A DNA stretch of 16,088 nt from Sulfurovum sp. GTDB lineage: Bacteria > Campylobacterota > Campylobacteria > Campylobacterales > Sulfurovaceae. The stretch is from positions 1-16,088 of the forward strand of contig DZAQ01000022.1 of assembly GCA_022729615.1 (NCBI GenBank). The letters run 5' to 3'. The position numbers were made by a program, and so were the translations under genes. A model generated the notes under the pieces. That model searched no databases. It was not told the DNA's origin and saw only the letters and a list, made by a program, of their open reading frames with translations. Of this stretch, positions 7,501 to 14,032 are shown in pieces (within the stretch, counting starts at the first letter, position 1; every line of letters starts with the position of its first letter).

Positions 7501-8066
7501 TTTTTGATGAAGGGGAGGGGTGGAATATCGATGGCAATGCCAACCGAGAACCTCTCGCAGCAAGGATAGGGCGAGCCAAATATCAGCTAAGCTTCCCTAG
7601 GCAGCGCAAAAATCCTCATCGAGCCTTAAGCGACTTCTTTGCCCACGAGAGAGATGATCTGCTGCCTATCACTTGTGTGAGCGTGGGGGCGAAGTTTAGC
7701 GAGTATGAGCGAGAGCTCTATGCTGCCAATCAATATCTTGAATACAATATGGTGCATGGCTTTGGGGTAGAGCTCGCTGAAGCACTTGCGGAGGTGGCAC
7801 ACAAGCAGATACGGCTAGACCTCGATATAGCCAGCAAAGATGAAGGCTTTACTCTGCGGGATGTGCGTATGAACCGCTACGCCGGCGCTAGATACAGCTT
7901 TGGCTATCCTGCCTGTCCCGATCTTGAGCCGAGTCAAGTGATCTTTGATCTGCTTCGACCTGAAGAGTTCGGGATCACTCTGAGCGAAACCTATCAAATC
8001 CACCCGGAGCAAAGTACCACCGCGCTTGTCGTGCACCACAAAGAGGCTACTTATTACGCTGTTTGA
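4557..8066 (+). CDS. metH: Cobalamin-dependent methionine synthase
   Basis: MetH transfers a methyl group from 5-methyltetrahydrofolate through cobalamin to homocysteine, making methionine in the cytoplasm. The 1169-residue protein carries all modules in order. The homocysteine domain (about 8-320) has zinc ligands Cys230 (FNCGTG) and Cys296/Cys297 (GGCCGTTP). The pterin domain (about 342-605) opens with GERSNATGSKAFREL. The B12 cap is at about 630-715. The Rossmann-like B12 domain (about 720-850) has GDVHDVGKN with cobalt-ligand His732, MSGLL (776-780) and GGAAL (806-810). The C-terminal reactivation domain (about 900-1169) has ARYSFGYPACPDL (1111-1123) for AdoMet binding. It is slightly shorter than the E. 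coli enzyme (1227). Because the reactivation domain is present, flavodoxin-type reductive reactivation is expected. The start is TTG behind AAGGAAG. It stands alone, divergent from the PAS gene and convergent with the PTS operon. Confidence 0.97.
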   Translation: MATKEKIEEILKKRVLVIDGAMGTQIQSLTIPSEAWCDERGVNQEGCNELLNDTAPELIRQIHKRYAMAGADLIKTNSFGTMPWVLDEYQMGERAYELSKKSAELVKEVCEEYSTEESPRFVLGSIGPGTKLPSLGHIHYDEIFEGYKLCALGLIDGGCDIFLLETCQDPLQIKAALHGCEAANEERGVKLPIMVSVTIELSGSMLIGTDAATIVTIMEPFDILSLGFNCGTGPDQVKKHLKTLSELCAIPLSVHANAGLPQNRGGYTYYPMGPEEFTAKQLEFTEFDGVSFLGGCCGTTPQHIQALKKAVERIIPKRPAGKAAPSIASLFNTTELFQSPAPLLIGERSNATGSKAFRELIIAGDYEGTLTVGQAQVRDGAHCLDVNVEFAGRDGAIDMSAVMEIYNQKIALPLMPDATRVNTMEAALKCIGGKPIINSVNLEDGEERLDAICRLAKKYGTALVCLTIDEKGMAKTTEEKLSIAQRIYELCVDRHGIDPSNLIFDMLTFTVGSGDLEYRDAAIQTLEAIRQLHRRHPEVGSTLGLSNISFGLSANARVFLNSVFLHHCIQAGLTSVIINVKHIVPLAKMSDEDKAICEELLFAPDDQSLFKFIEHFSDKTIENSRDDEAYEAMSTREKIAKLLLDGDKERMIPLVENARKEIEADTIVNEILIDAMKVVGELFGSGKMQLPFVLQSAETMKTTVDYLNPYLTKQEKETDTTLVIGTVKGDVHDVGKNLVDIILSNNGFKVINVGIKTELETYLDAYRNNQVQAIGMSGLLVKSTAVMKENLETMAQMGLDIPVLLGGAALTRSFVDDFCRPVYGGPIFYCRDAFDGVIAMSRIEKYNEDPTIKLDTRLAGDMVEREEKKQKSESVIPPFEELKMPSKVAIPTPPFWGRRVMRREQLDFDMVCEWVNKRTLFKMHWGYKRAGMPTDEYKKLMESKVIPAYERIKAEIETKGLFDPTILYGYYPVRSNDRELLIFDEGEGWNIDGNANREPLAARIGRAKYQLSFPRQRKNPHRALSDFFAHERDDLLPITCVSVGAKFSEYERELYAANQYLEYNMVHGFGVELAEALAEVAHKQIRLDLDIASKDEGFTLRDVRMNRYAGARYSFGYPACPDLEPSQVIFDLLRPEEFGITLSETYQIHPEQSTTALVVHHKEATYYAV

Positions 8067-8100
8067 ATGGGGTTAAGAGATATTTATAGTTCTCAAAGCA

Positions 8101-8248
8101 AGATCGCCGCGCTTCGTTCGCGATGACGGAGTTTCGTCATCCTGCGAAAGCAGGAATCCACTTGCTTTACAATGTATGGATTCCCGTGTCAAGCCCGAGG
8201 ATGACGGAGATTTCGTCACTGCGAGGCTTTGAAAAGCCGTGGCAGTCT
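8101..8248. repeat. Composite of three palindromic modules in convergent gap
   Basis: The 239-base gap between metH and the permease gene holds three linked modules. Module 1 (minus, 8128-8101) begins CGTCATCGCGAACG and has outer arms ATCGC/GCGAT. Module 2 (8135-8206) is a 72-base imperfect palindrome with outer arms CGTCATCCT (8135-8143) and AGGATGACG (8198-8206), inner arms GGAATCCA (8153-8160) and TGGATTCC (8177-8184), plus a CCTGC-GAAA-GCAGG hairpin (8141-8154). Module 3 (plus, 8214-8248) begins CGTCACTGCGAG, ends GGCAGTCT, and has outer arms ACTGC/GCAGT and inner arms GGCTT/AAGCC. The junctions TGACG-GAGTTT-CGTCA and TGACG-GAGATTT-CGTCA are nearly identical. Modules 1 and 3 are relatives of the units at 3843-3914. 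Such elements resemble REP/MITE-type intergenic repeats. Confidence 0.8.
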
Positions 8249-8276
8249 ATTATCGTGTTTTTAAAGTCTCCATTTA

Positions 8277-8298
8277 TTTGAGAGGATGACCACTCAAA
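8277..8298. terminator. Hairpin just after the PTS permease gene
   Basis: Arms TTTGAG (8277-8282) and CTCAAA (8293-8298) pair perfectly. Within them, after an A-A mismatch, GG pairs with CC around an ATGA loop. It lies eight bases beyond the stop of the permease gene, where a minus-strand transcript would end. There is no T-tract, so it is not a classical intrinsic terminator; it may end or protect the mRNA together with the repeat modules next to it. Confidence 0.35.
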
Positions 8299-8305
8299 CC
8301 TGCTA

Positions 8306-10087
8306 TTATGCTAGAAGTGTTCGTATTTGAGTCTCATACTGATCGGCATTGAGTCCGACGAGCAGGTGGACTACACGATCATCTATCCGAACGATCTGCG
8401 CAACACCATTCTCTTTGAGTGCGTTTTCATCGATATTGCCTCCATTTTTAAATTCTACTCTTAGTCGTGTCTGTGCGCATGCTTCAATTTTGGAAATATT
8501 CTCTTTTCCGCCAAGCGCCGCTATCCAAGAGGCTGCTTTTTGGGCTGCTTGCGGATCGATGCTTTTGGTAGGTTCTTTTATCGTTTTTTGCTCGACGGAA
8601 AGAGGCGGACTCTCTACATTCTGAAGCTCTGCCTCATCACCTGCACGACTCATATACTCTTGCATATCTGTCATGAGATTTTCAGATTTTGGACCAAAGA
8701 TAGCCTGCATATTATTCCCGACTATGACCACTCCTGCCGCGCCGAGCGCCTTGAGCTTCTCCCCGCTCGCCTTGGAGATATCTTTGACTTCGATACGAAG
8801 TCTCGTGATACATGCGTCGATATTTTCAATATTGCTCTTGCCGCCAAAAGCCAAAACAAGCTGCTGCGCCATAGCATCGGCAGAGGCTTCGATGGCTTCG
8901 CCTACATCGGCTACATCCTCTTCGCGGCCGGGTGTTTTGAGATTGAATAGAGAGATTGCGGTACGAAAGACAAAATAGTAAATCCCCGCGAAAATCGGTC
9001 CGATGATCAAAATTATCCATGGTTTGATATCGATAGCATAGAAGAGAGCATAGTCGATAAATCCATGAGAAAAAGAGTACCCCATTCGTACATCAAGAAG
9101 ATAGGTGACCAAAAATGCCAAAGAGACCAAAACGGCATGGAGCAGATAGAGCAGGGGAGCCACAAACATAAAGGCAAATTCCAACGGCTCCGTGATCCCC
9201 GTCAAGAAGGCAGTCAATGCGCCCGAAGCCATGATGCCGCCTACTTTTGCCCTATTTTCGGGTTTGGCAGTATGGTAGATAGCTAGCGCAGCAGCGGGGA
9301 GACCAAACATTTTGAAGACGAAACCGCCGCCAAGAATCCCCGCTTCATAATCACCGGCAAAAAATCGGTTGAGCACCCCATGCACAACCTTACCATCCGG
9401 TGTCGTATAGCTCCCCAATTCAAAGAAGAATGGAACATTCCAGATATGGTGGAGTCCAAAAGGCAGAAGCATCCTCTCCACAAACCCATAAATTGCTACT
9501 GCAAGAGCCGTATTCTCTTCAGCGGCAAAATTGGAAAAAGCATTGATGAGATTTTGTACGGGCGGCCAAATATAGCTCAAAATCACACCCAAAAATATAG
9601 CCGCAAACGAGGTGACGATAGGCACAAACCGCTTTCCGGCAAAAAAACCGAGATATTGCGGCATGCTGATACGATAGTATTTATTGAAAAGCCAAGCCGC
9701 TAGAGCGCCGACGATGATCCCTCCGAAAACACCTGTATCGATCGAATCGATCCCCATAATTTGTTTGGGCTCAACACCGTGAATATGAGCCATTACACCC
9801 AACGAGGCGACCATCACTACATACCCGACAACAGCAGAGAGTCCCGAAACCCCGTCATTTTTGCTGAGTCCCAAAGCGACTCCGACGGCAAAAAGCAGAG
9901 CCAAATTACTAAAAACAGCGCCGCCTGCCGCTTTCATGAGTTCATTGATAATATCAGGAAAAATACCAAATCCGGCGCTTCCGACACCCAGCAAAATTCC
10001 GGCTGCCGGCAAAATAGCGACCGGAAGCATAAGCGCTTTTCCTATCTTTTGCAAGAAAGCAAATATGTCATTGAATATATTTTTCAT
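8306..10087 (-). CDS. ptsG: Glucose-type PTS permease, EIICBB (PtsG-like)
   Basis: This inner-membrane permease would import a hexose and phosphorylate it with phosphate received from EIIA. Residues 1-385 form the EIIC domain, with about ten hydrophobic segments, LPVAILPAAGILLGVGSA (21-38), YLGFFAGKRFVPI (145-157), PFGLHHIWNVPF (209-220) and GITEPLEF (297-304). EIIB-1 (about 405-482) has ACITRLR with phospho-Cys426. After a linker (483-512) a second EIIB-like domain (513-593) has ACAQTRLR with Cys537. The GLHHIWNVPF and KNDGVSGLSAVVGY segments match E. coli PtsG, where NagE has GLHQVLNTI, so glucose specificity is favoured; glucosamine-type sugars remain possible. Its EIIA is supplied by the upstream fusion gene, five bases away. 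The ribosome binding site GGAGA lies inside the end of that gene, suggesting translational coupling. The length of 593 exceeds PtsG (477) because of the extra EIIB. Confidence 0.9.
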   Translation of the reverse strand: MKNIFNDIFAFLQKIGKALMLPVAILPAAGILLGVGSAGFGIFPDIINELMKAAGGAVFSNLALLFAVGVALGLSKNDGVSGLSAVVGYVVMVASLGVMAHIHGVEPKQIMGIDSIDTGVFGGIIVGALAAWLFNKYYRISMPQYLGFFAGKRFVPIVTSFAAIFLGVILSYIWPPVQNLINAFSNFAAEENTALAVAIYGFVERMLLPFGLHHIWNVPFFFELGSYTTPDGKVVHGVLNRFFAGDYEAGILGGGFVFKMFGLPAAALAIYHTAKPENRAKVGGIMASGALTAFLTGITEPLEFAFMFVAPLLYLLHAVLVSLAFLVTYLLDVRMGYSFSHGFIDYALFYAIDIKPWIILIIGPIFAGIYYFVFRTAISLFNLKTPGREEDVADVGEAIEASADAMAQQLVLAFGGKSNIENIDACITRLRIEVKDISKASGEKLKALGAAGVVIVGNNMQAIFGPKSENLMTDMQEYMSRAGDEAELQNVESPPLSVEQKTIKEPTKSIDPQAAQKAASWIAALGGKENISKIEACAQTRLRVEFKNGGNIDENALKENGVAQIVRIDDRVVHLLVGLNADQYETQIRTLLA

Positions 10088-10092
10088 AACTC

Positions 10093-12630
10093 TTATCTCC
10101 TCTCTTTTTCAAGAAGTGCGCGCACATCTTTGGCAGTTGCGCACAGAAGCGCATTGGATGCTATCGTTTGAGCCTCATTTGATGAATATCTTCTGACCTC
10201 CGCTTTGATCTTTGGTATCGATGGTACCGAAACACTGAGTTCGTCGATACCGAGTCCCACCAAAACAGGTACGGCTAGAGGATCGGAAGCGAGACCGCCG
10301 CAGACTCCAAGCCACTTGCCCTCTTTGTGAGCGCCGTCGGCTGTGAGCTTGATGAAGCGAAGCACAGCAGGATCGAGCGCATCGATTTTCGATGCAAGTC
10401 TAGCGTGTCCTCTGTCCATCGCGAGAGTATATTGGGTCAAGTCATTTGTGCCTATCGAAAAGAAATCAACCTCTTTGGCAAACTGATCCGCCAAAATAGC
10501 AGCAGAGGGCACCTCTACCATTATGCCGACTTCTATCGGCGCGACACCCAGTTTTTCGCGCTCTTCCTCTAGCATCACTTTGACCTCGCGAATCTCATCA
10601 ACCGTGCTGATCATAGGAAACATTATGCGAATCTTTCCATGCGTGCTTGCCCTCAAAACTGCGCGTGCCTGTACTCGGAATATCTCTTGGTTTTCAAATC
10701 CGATACGAATACCTCTCACTCCCAAAAATGGATTTTCTTCAGCAGGCATCGGCAGGTATGGGAGCGGCTTATCCCCTCCGACATCAAGCGTGCGCACGAT
10801 CAGCGGTCTCCCCTCGAGTGCTAGGATGATATCCCGATAGGCTTCATACTGCTCCTCTTCGCTCGGTTCGCTTGTGCGTTCCAAGAAGAGAAACTCCGAT
10901 CTCAGCAGCCCAACACCTTCCGCACCCAGCTTGACACCCGCAACCGCGTCTTTGAGTTCGCCGATATTGGCGACAACCTCTATTTTTTTGCCATCTGTGG
11001 TAAGCGCCTCCTCAAATGCTCTTTCGAGGTTTTTGGCTCGCTCTTCAGTGATGAGCTGCTGTTTGTGAATTGTCTCATCGATGAGAGTCTGCGAAGCATG
11101 GAGTCTTAGAGTTCCTTTATCGCCATCAAGAATCAGCGGTTCCCCATCTGTTATATCAAGAGCCTGCTCTTCGATACCGGCAATAGTAGGAATATCCAAA
11201 GAGCGGGCGATGATCGCTACATGGGAGGTAGCGCCGCCGGTTGTGATACAAAATCCTTTTACTTTTTGGGTATCTATGGTTGCCACAAAAGATGGGGTAA
11301 GCTCCTCGGCTATCAGGATAGCATTATCCGGCAGCGTCTGAGATGCTTGTTCTTTTCCCCTCAAGAGTCTCATCACTCGTTTGCCTACATCACGCAGGTC
11401 GTTGGCTCTCTCTGCTAAGAGCTTGTTTTGGAGTCCTTCAAGCTGTTTGGCATAGAGGGTATAGGCTTGATCCCAGCTATACTCGGCGCTTTTGCCTTGA
11501 TCGATCAAATTCTGCGCGATTTCGAGCAGGTCAGGATCTTCTAGCATCTCATGATGCGCGGCAAATATAGCCGCCTTGGAGAGATTTGCCTCTTTTTCCA
11601 AACTCTCTTTTAGAGCCGCCAGATCATTTTTGGAGGACTCTAGCGCACTTTCAAACCGATTTTTTTGCTCATGGGCATCTGTAGCCTCTTCAGCAAAATC
11701 AAATTTTTCTTCTTTGATCTGTACTGCAATGCCCACTGCCACTCCGGGTGAAGCAGCAATGCCCATCAACAGGTCGGGGTCACCGCTGCTCTTTTTTTTG
11801 GGTTCGGGTTTTTTGATAGCTGGGGTGGTCACTGCTGCTGCAGGAGGAGCTTTCACATCATCTCCGAGACCGCTTTGGATTTGCGGTACGATAGCGGCAA
11901 CAGCCTCTTTGGCATCCTCTCCTGAGGCGCTGAGCTGTACGGTATCATTGTACTGCACATCAAGACCCATGATCGCAACAACACTCTTGGAATTGGCAGA
12001 TTTGCCGTTTTTGAGGAGTGCGATTTTGGAGGTGTATTTTTTTGCCAACCCTGCGAGAATAGCGGCAGGACGAGCATGAAAACCTGTTGGATTTGGGATG
12101 ATGATCATTTCAGAGAGAATTGCTTCCTCATTTTGCGGAGTATTAATCGTGTTTTGACATACAAGCGCCTCTTTGATCGTAACGGTTGCTAGGGGACTCT
12201 CTTTGGACTCTGCTATCCCTTCGGCTTTTTCGATCGATTCGATCAGCTCTCCATTGGTGAAGATGATCTGTGTCATCACACTCTTGGCGTTGGTGGCGAT
12301 AAAATCGATATCAAAATCGATCAATGCATCACCTTGTTTGACCTCCTGACCTGCTTTGATATGCGCCTCAAAGCCCTTTCCTTTGAGGGCTACGGTATCG
12401 ATGCCGATATGCATCATCACCTCCAGCCCGCTTGAGTGCGTGAGTGTCACCGCATGCATCGCGCTGTGCAGCTGTGTTACGGTACCGTCGATCGGCGCAA
12501 AGAGTGTATGGCTTGTCGGGTCGATAGAGAGTCCGTCGCCCACCATCTTTTGGGCAAATACCGGATCAGGAACCTCTTCGATCGGATAGATGATACCGCT
12601 TAGCGGCGCCGTAAGAGTAATTTTCTGCAT
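10093..12630 (-). CDS. PTS fusion protein EIIA(Glc)-HPr-EI
   Basis: One cytoplasmic 845-residue protein combining three PTS phosphocarriers; residue numbers below count the extra GTG codon at 12633. EIIA of the Glc type (about 1-150) has His60 and the phospho-acceptor His75 in VMMHIGIDTVALKGKGF. HPr (about 172-258) has NPTGFHARPA with phospho-His186 and a Ser217 where the regulatory serine sits. A Pro/Lys-rich linker spans 261-287. Enzyme I (288-846) has GGATSHVAIIARSLDIP with phospho-His471, the signature DFFSIGTNDLTQYTLAMDR (723-741) and Cys778 in GVCGGLASDP. Phosphate would pass from phosphoenolpyruvate through EI, HPr and EIIA to the permease encoded next. This order matches NagF-type proteins of Pseudomonas; FruB-type fusions use a fructose-class EIIA instead. 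AAGGAG is five bases from the ATG at 12630 but only two from the GTG, so ATG is preferred. Confidence 0.93.
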   Translation of the reverse strand: MQKITLTAPLSGIIYPIEEVPDPVFAQKMVGDGLSIDPTSHTLFAPIDGTVTQLHSAMHAVTLTHSSGLEVMMHIGIDTVALKGKGFEAHIKAGQEVKQGDALIDFDIDFIATNAKSVMTQIIFTNGELIESIEKAEGIAESKESPLATVTIKEALVCQNTINTPQNEEAILSEMIIIPNPTGFHARPAAILAGLAKKYTSKIALLKNGKSANSKSVVAIMGLDVQYNDTVQLSASGEDAKEAVAAIVPQIQSGLGDDVKAPPAAAVTTPAIKKPEPKKKSSGDPDLLMGIAASPGVAVGIAVQIKEEKFDFAEEATDAHEQKNRFESALESSKNDLAALKESLEKEANLSKAAIFAAHHEMLEDPDLLEIAQNLIDQGKSAEYSWDQAYTLYAKQLEGLQNKLLAERANDLRDVGKRVMRLLRGKEQASQTLPDNAILIAEELTPSFVATIDTQKVKGFCITTGGATSHVAIIARSLDIPTIAGIEEQALDITDGEPLILDGDKGTLRLHASQTLIDETIHKQQLITEERAKNLERAFEEALTTDGKKIEVVANIGELKDAVAGVKLGAEGVGLLRSEFLFLERTSEPSEEEQYEAYRDIILALEGRPLIVRTLDVGGDKPLPYLPMPAEENPFLGVRGIRIGFENQEIFRVQARAVLRASTHGKIRIMFPMISTVDEIREVKVMLEEEREKLGVAPIEVGIMVEVPSAAILADQFAKEVDFFSIGTNDLTQYTLAMDRGHARLASKIDALDPAVLRFIKLTADGAHKEGKWLGVCGGLASDPLAVPVLVGLGIDELSVSVPSIPKIKAEVRRYSSNEAQTIASNALLCATAKDVRALLEKERR

Positions 12631-12635
12631 CACTT

Positions 12636-12641
12636 CTCCTT
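12636..12641 (-). promoter_or_regulatory. Ribosome binding site deciding start of EIIA-HPr-EI gene
   Basis: AAGGAG (12641-12636) leaves two bases before GTG (12633-12631) and five before ATG (12630-12628). Usual spacing favours ATG, one residue shorter than the longest reading. Confidence 0.7.
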
Positions 12642-12645
12642 GATT

Positions 12646-13923
12646 TTAGAAATTCAGATTTAGCTTCATGCCTGCTATGAGGGCATTATCAAAATTGAGA
12701 GCGCCGTTTGGATTGATGATATACTGAATATCCGGCATGATTTGAATGCCGTAGGGGAGATAGTAATTGTAGCTTACCTCCACTATCTTTTCATCCCCTC
12801 GCACATTTCCGGGGAGGAAATCATCCGTATATGTGTTATATTTGGAATGTTTGGCATAGACGAAACTCACGCCCAATTTATCACTATCCCTTTGGGGGAT
12901 GAGACCCTTATAAACAAATCCAAGATTGTAAAAGTGTGTCAATCCTGCCAACTCTTCATCGGGATTATATACATAAGAGAGAAAAAGCGAGAGACCCTGA
13001 TCGGAAGCTTCGCCTTCAGAATAGACGCCTAAATCAGCGAGCAGATAATAGGCGCTATTGCCGCTTGTTTGGTCACCCGTTTTAAAATTATTAAAATCAC
13101 CGCTATGATGATTGATGCCCGCCTTGATCACTTTTTGCTCACCGTACACCGATCCTCTTTGGAGGAAATAGTCTATTTCGCCGGCGATTGCGGTACCGTT
13201 TAGACCAAGCTCCCAATCCAAACCGTTTGAATTTTGTTTGGTCCAGCCGCCGTCAAAGAGACCCAATTGTATTTGTATCTCTTCGTTTACTTTCCAATTG
13301 CCGTGGAGTCCCATCGTTGCGTCGGGATATGCATCGAGCGCATAGGGTGTAAATACGCCCTTGGGGGAGCCGCAAGTCGAATTGTTCATAAAGTCGCAGT
13401 AAATATCCGAACGCAGAAAATGGTCATTCATCACCAAGCGGCCGATATCTACGCTCAAATTCTCATTTGGTCGATATGTAAGCTGTAGGTTGACCAATTT
13501 CGTTCTTTGCCCGCCGTAAACCTCTTGGCTTTTATTGAAGTATTCGCCATAGATATATCGTCCGTCCGGCGTGCCCCCAGGCGCCACATAGAGCTCAGAG
13601 AGATTGTCCCCATGACGGCTGGAGATTTTGGCGAGAAAGGTGGTCTGCTCCCAGCCGAACGATTTTTCAAGGTCGGCTTTGAACTCGAAGTTGATATTGT
13701 GCAGATAAGTACTGCTTCCCTCGTCATATCCTCCGGAGAGCAAAACCGCAGGTTCGGTCGTATAAGAGAGACCCATCTGCAGACCGGAGTCATGAAGCGC
13801 GGAGCGTGTACCGCTCCAATCTGCTGTGAGATAGTCATTTTGAGGGTAAAGTTCGGCACCATAGAGGAGAGAGAAAGAGGAGATAGCTCCAGTAAGAAGC
13901 ACGCGTATAATCCAAAGTCGCAT
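12646..13923 (-). CDS. oprB: OprB-type carbohydrate-selective outer membrane porin
   Basis: A 425-residue beta-barrel porin expected to let sugars cross the outer membrane for the PTS permease encoded in the same operon. The N-terminus is a signal peptide: MRLWIIR, a hydrophobic core to residue 20, and probable cleavage after LLYGA (residue 23). The mature part begins near YLTADWSGTRSALHDSGL (31-48), typical of OprB. Alternating hydrophobic and aromatic strands follow, with two cysteines (176 and 184 in IYCDFMNNSTCGSPKG) that may form a loop disulfide as in OprB relatives, and the chain ends in phenylalanine (KLNLNF), the usual barrel-assembly signal. An upstream in-frame ATG at 13950 would put nine hydrophobic and basic residues before the signal peptide and lacks a ribosome site; the ATG at 13923 has AGAGGAG five bases ahead. 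It is the first gene of the PTS operon, 15 bases before the fusion gene. Confidence 0.87.
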   Translation of the reverse strand: MRLWIIRVLLTGAISSFSLLYGAELYPQNDYLTADWSGTRSALHDSGLQMGLSYTTEPAVLLSGGYDEGSSTYLHNINFEFKADLEKSFGWEQTTFLAKISSRHGDNLSELYVAPGGTPDGRYIYGEYFNKSQEVYGGQRTKLVNLQLTYRPNENLSVDIGRLVMNDHFLRSDIYCDFMNNSTCGSPKGVFTPYALDAYPDATMGLHGNWKVNEEIQIQLGLFDGGWTKQNSNGLDWELGLNGTAIAGEIDYFLQRGSVYGEQKVIKAGINHHSGDFNNFKTGDQTSGNSAYYLLADLGVYSEGEASDQGLSLFLSYVYNPDEELAGLTHFYNLGFVYKGLIPQRDSDKLGVSFVYAKHSKYNTYTDDFLPGNVRGDEKIVEVSYNYYLPYGIQIMPDIQYIINPNGALNFDNALIAGMKLNLNF

Positions 13924-13928
13924 AAATA

Positions 13929-13935
13929 CTCCTCT
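13929..13935 (-). promoter_or_regulatory. Ribosome binding site deciding the porin start
   Basis: AGAGGAG (13935-13929) is five bases before the ATG at 13923-13921. It fixes the start so that the signal peptide begins with MRLWIIR rather than with the longer MAIIIRGVF extension. Confidence 0.8.
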
Positions 13936-13967
13936 GATGATAATTGCCATTCATCAATCTATCGCTG

Positions 13968-14006
13968 TATTTAAACTATTGATAAACTTACACAAAGTCT
14001 ATCAAT
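13968..14006 (-). promoter_or_regulatory. Candidate promoter and dyad operator of the PTS operon
   Basis: On the minus strand the dyad ATTGATA (14006-14000) and TATCAAT (13984-13978), with 15 bases between, lies just upstream of TAAATA (13973-13968), a possible -10 box; TTGTGT inside the dyad is a weak -35. The layout suits an operator covering the -35 and spacer. The 109-base gap between nrdB and the porin gene has no other obvious promoter and no intrinsic terminator, so some readthrough from nrdB is possible. The dyad is seen directly; its role is inferred. Confidence 0.35.
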
Positions 14007-14032
14007 TGCTCCTTTAAAGTAGTCTTAAAATT

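Noticed and set aside
8135..8206. CRISPR-like or insertion-sequence remnant
   Set aside because: There is no regular repeat-spacer series, no transposase fragment and no target duplication. The structure is a palindromic intergenic repeat.
8306..10087. Assignment of the permease as NagE (N-acetylglucosamine)
   Set aside because: The pore motifs GLHHIWNVPF, YLGFFAGKRFVPI and KNDGVSGLSAVVGY follow PtsG; NagE has GLHQVLNTI at the first site. No nagA, nagB or nagK gene is nearby.
11576..12079. 167-residue plus-strand reading frame inside the PTS fusion gene
   Set aside because: It is antisense to the HPr and EI coding region, which carries intact catalytic motifs. Its Ala/Ser-rich product is typical of a shadow frame.
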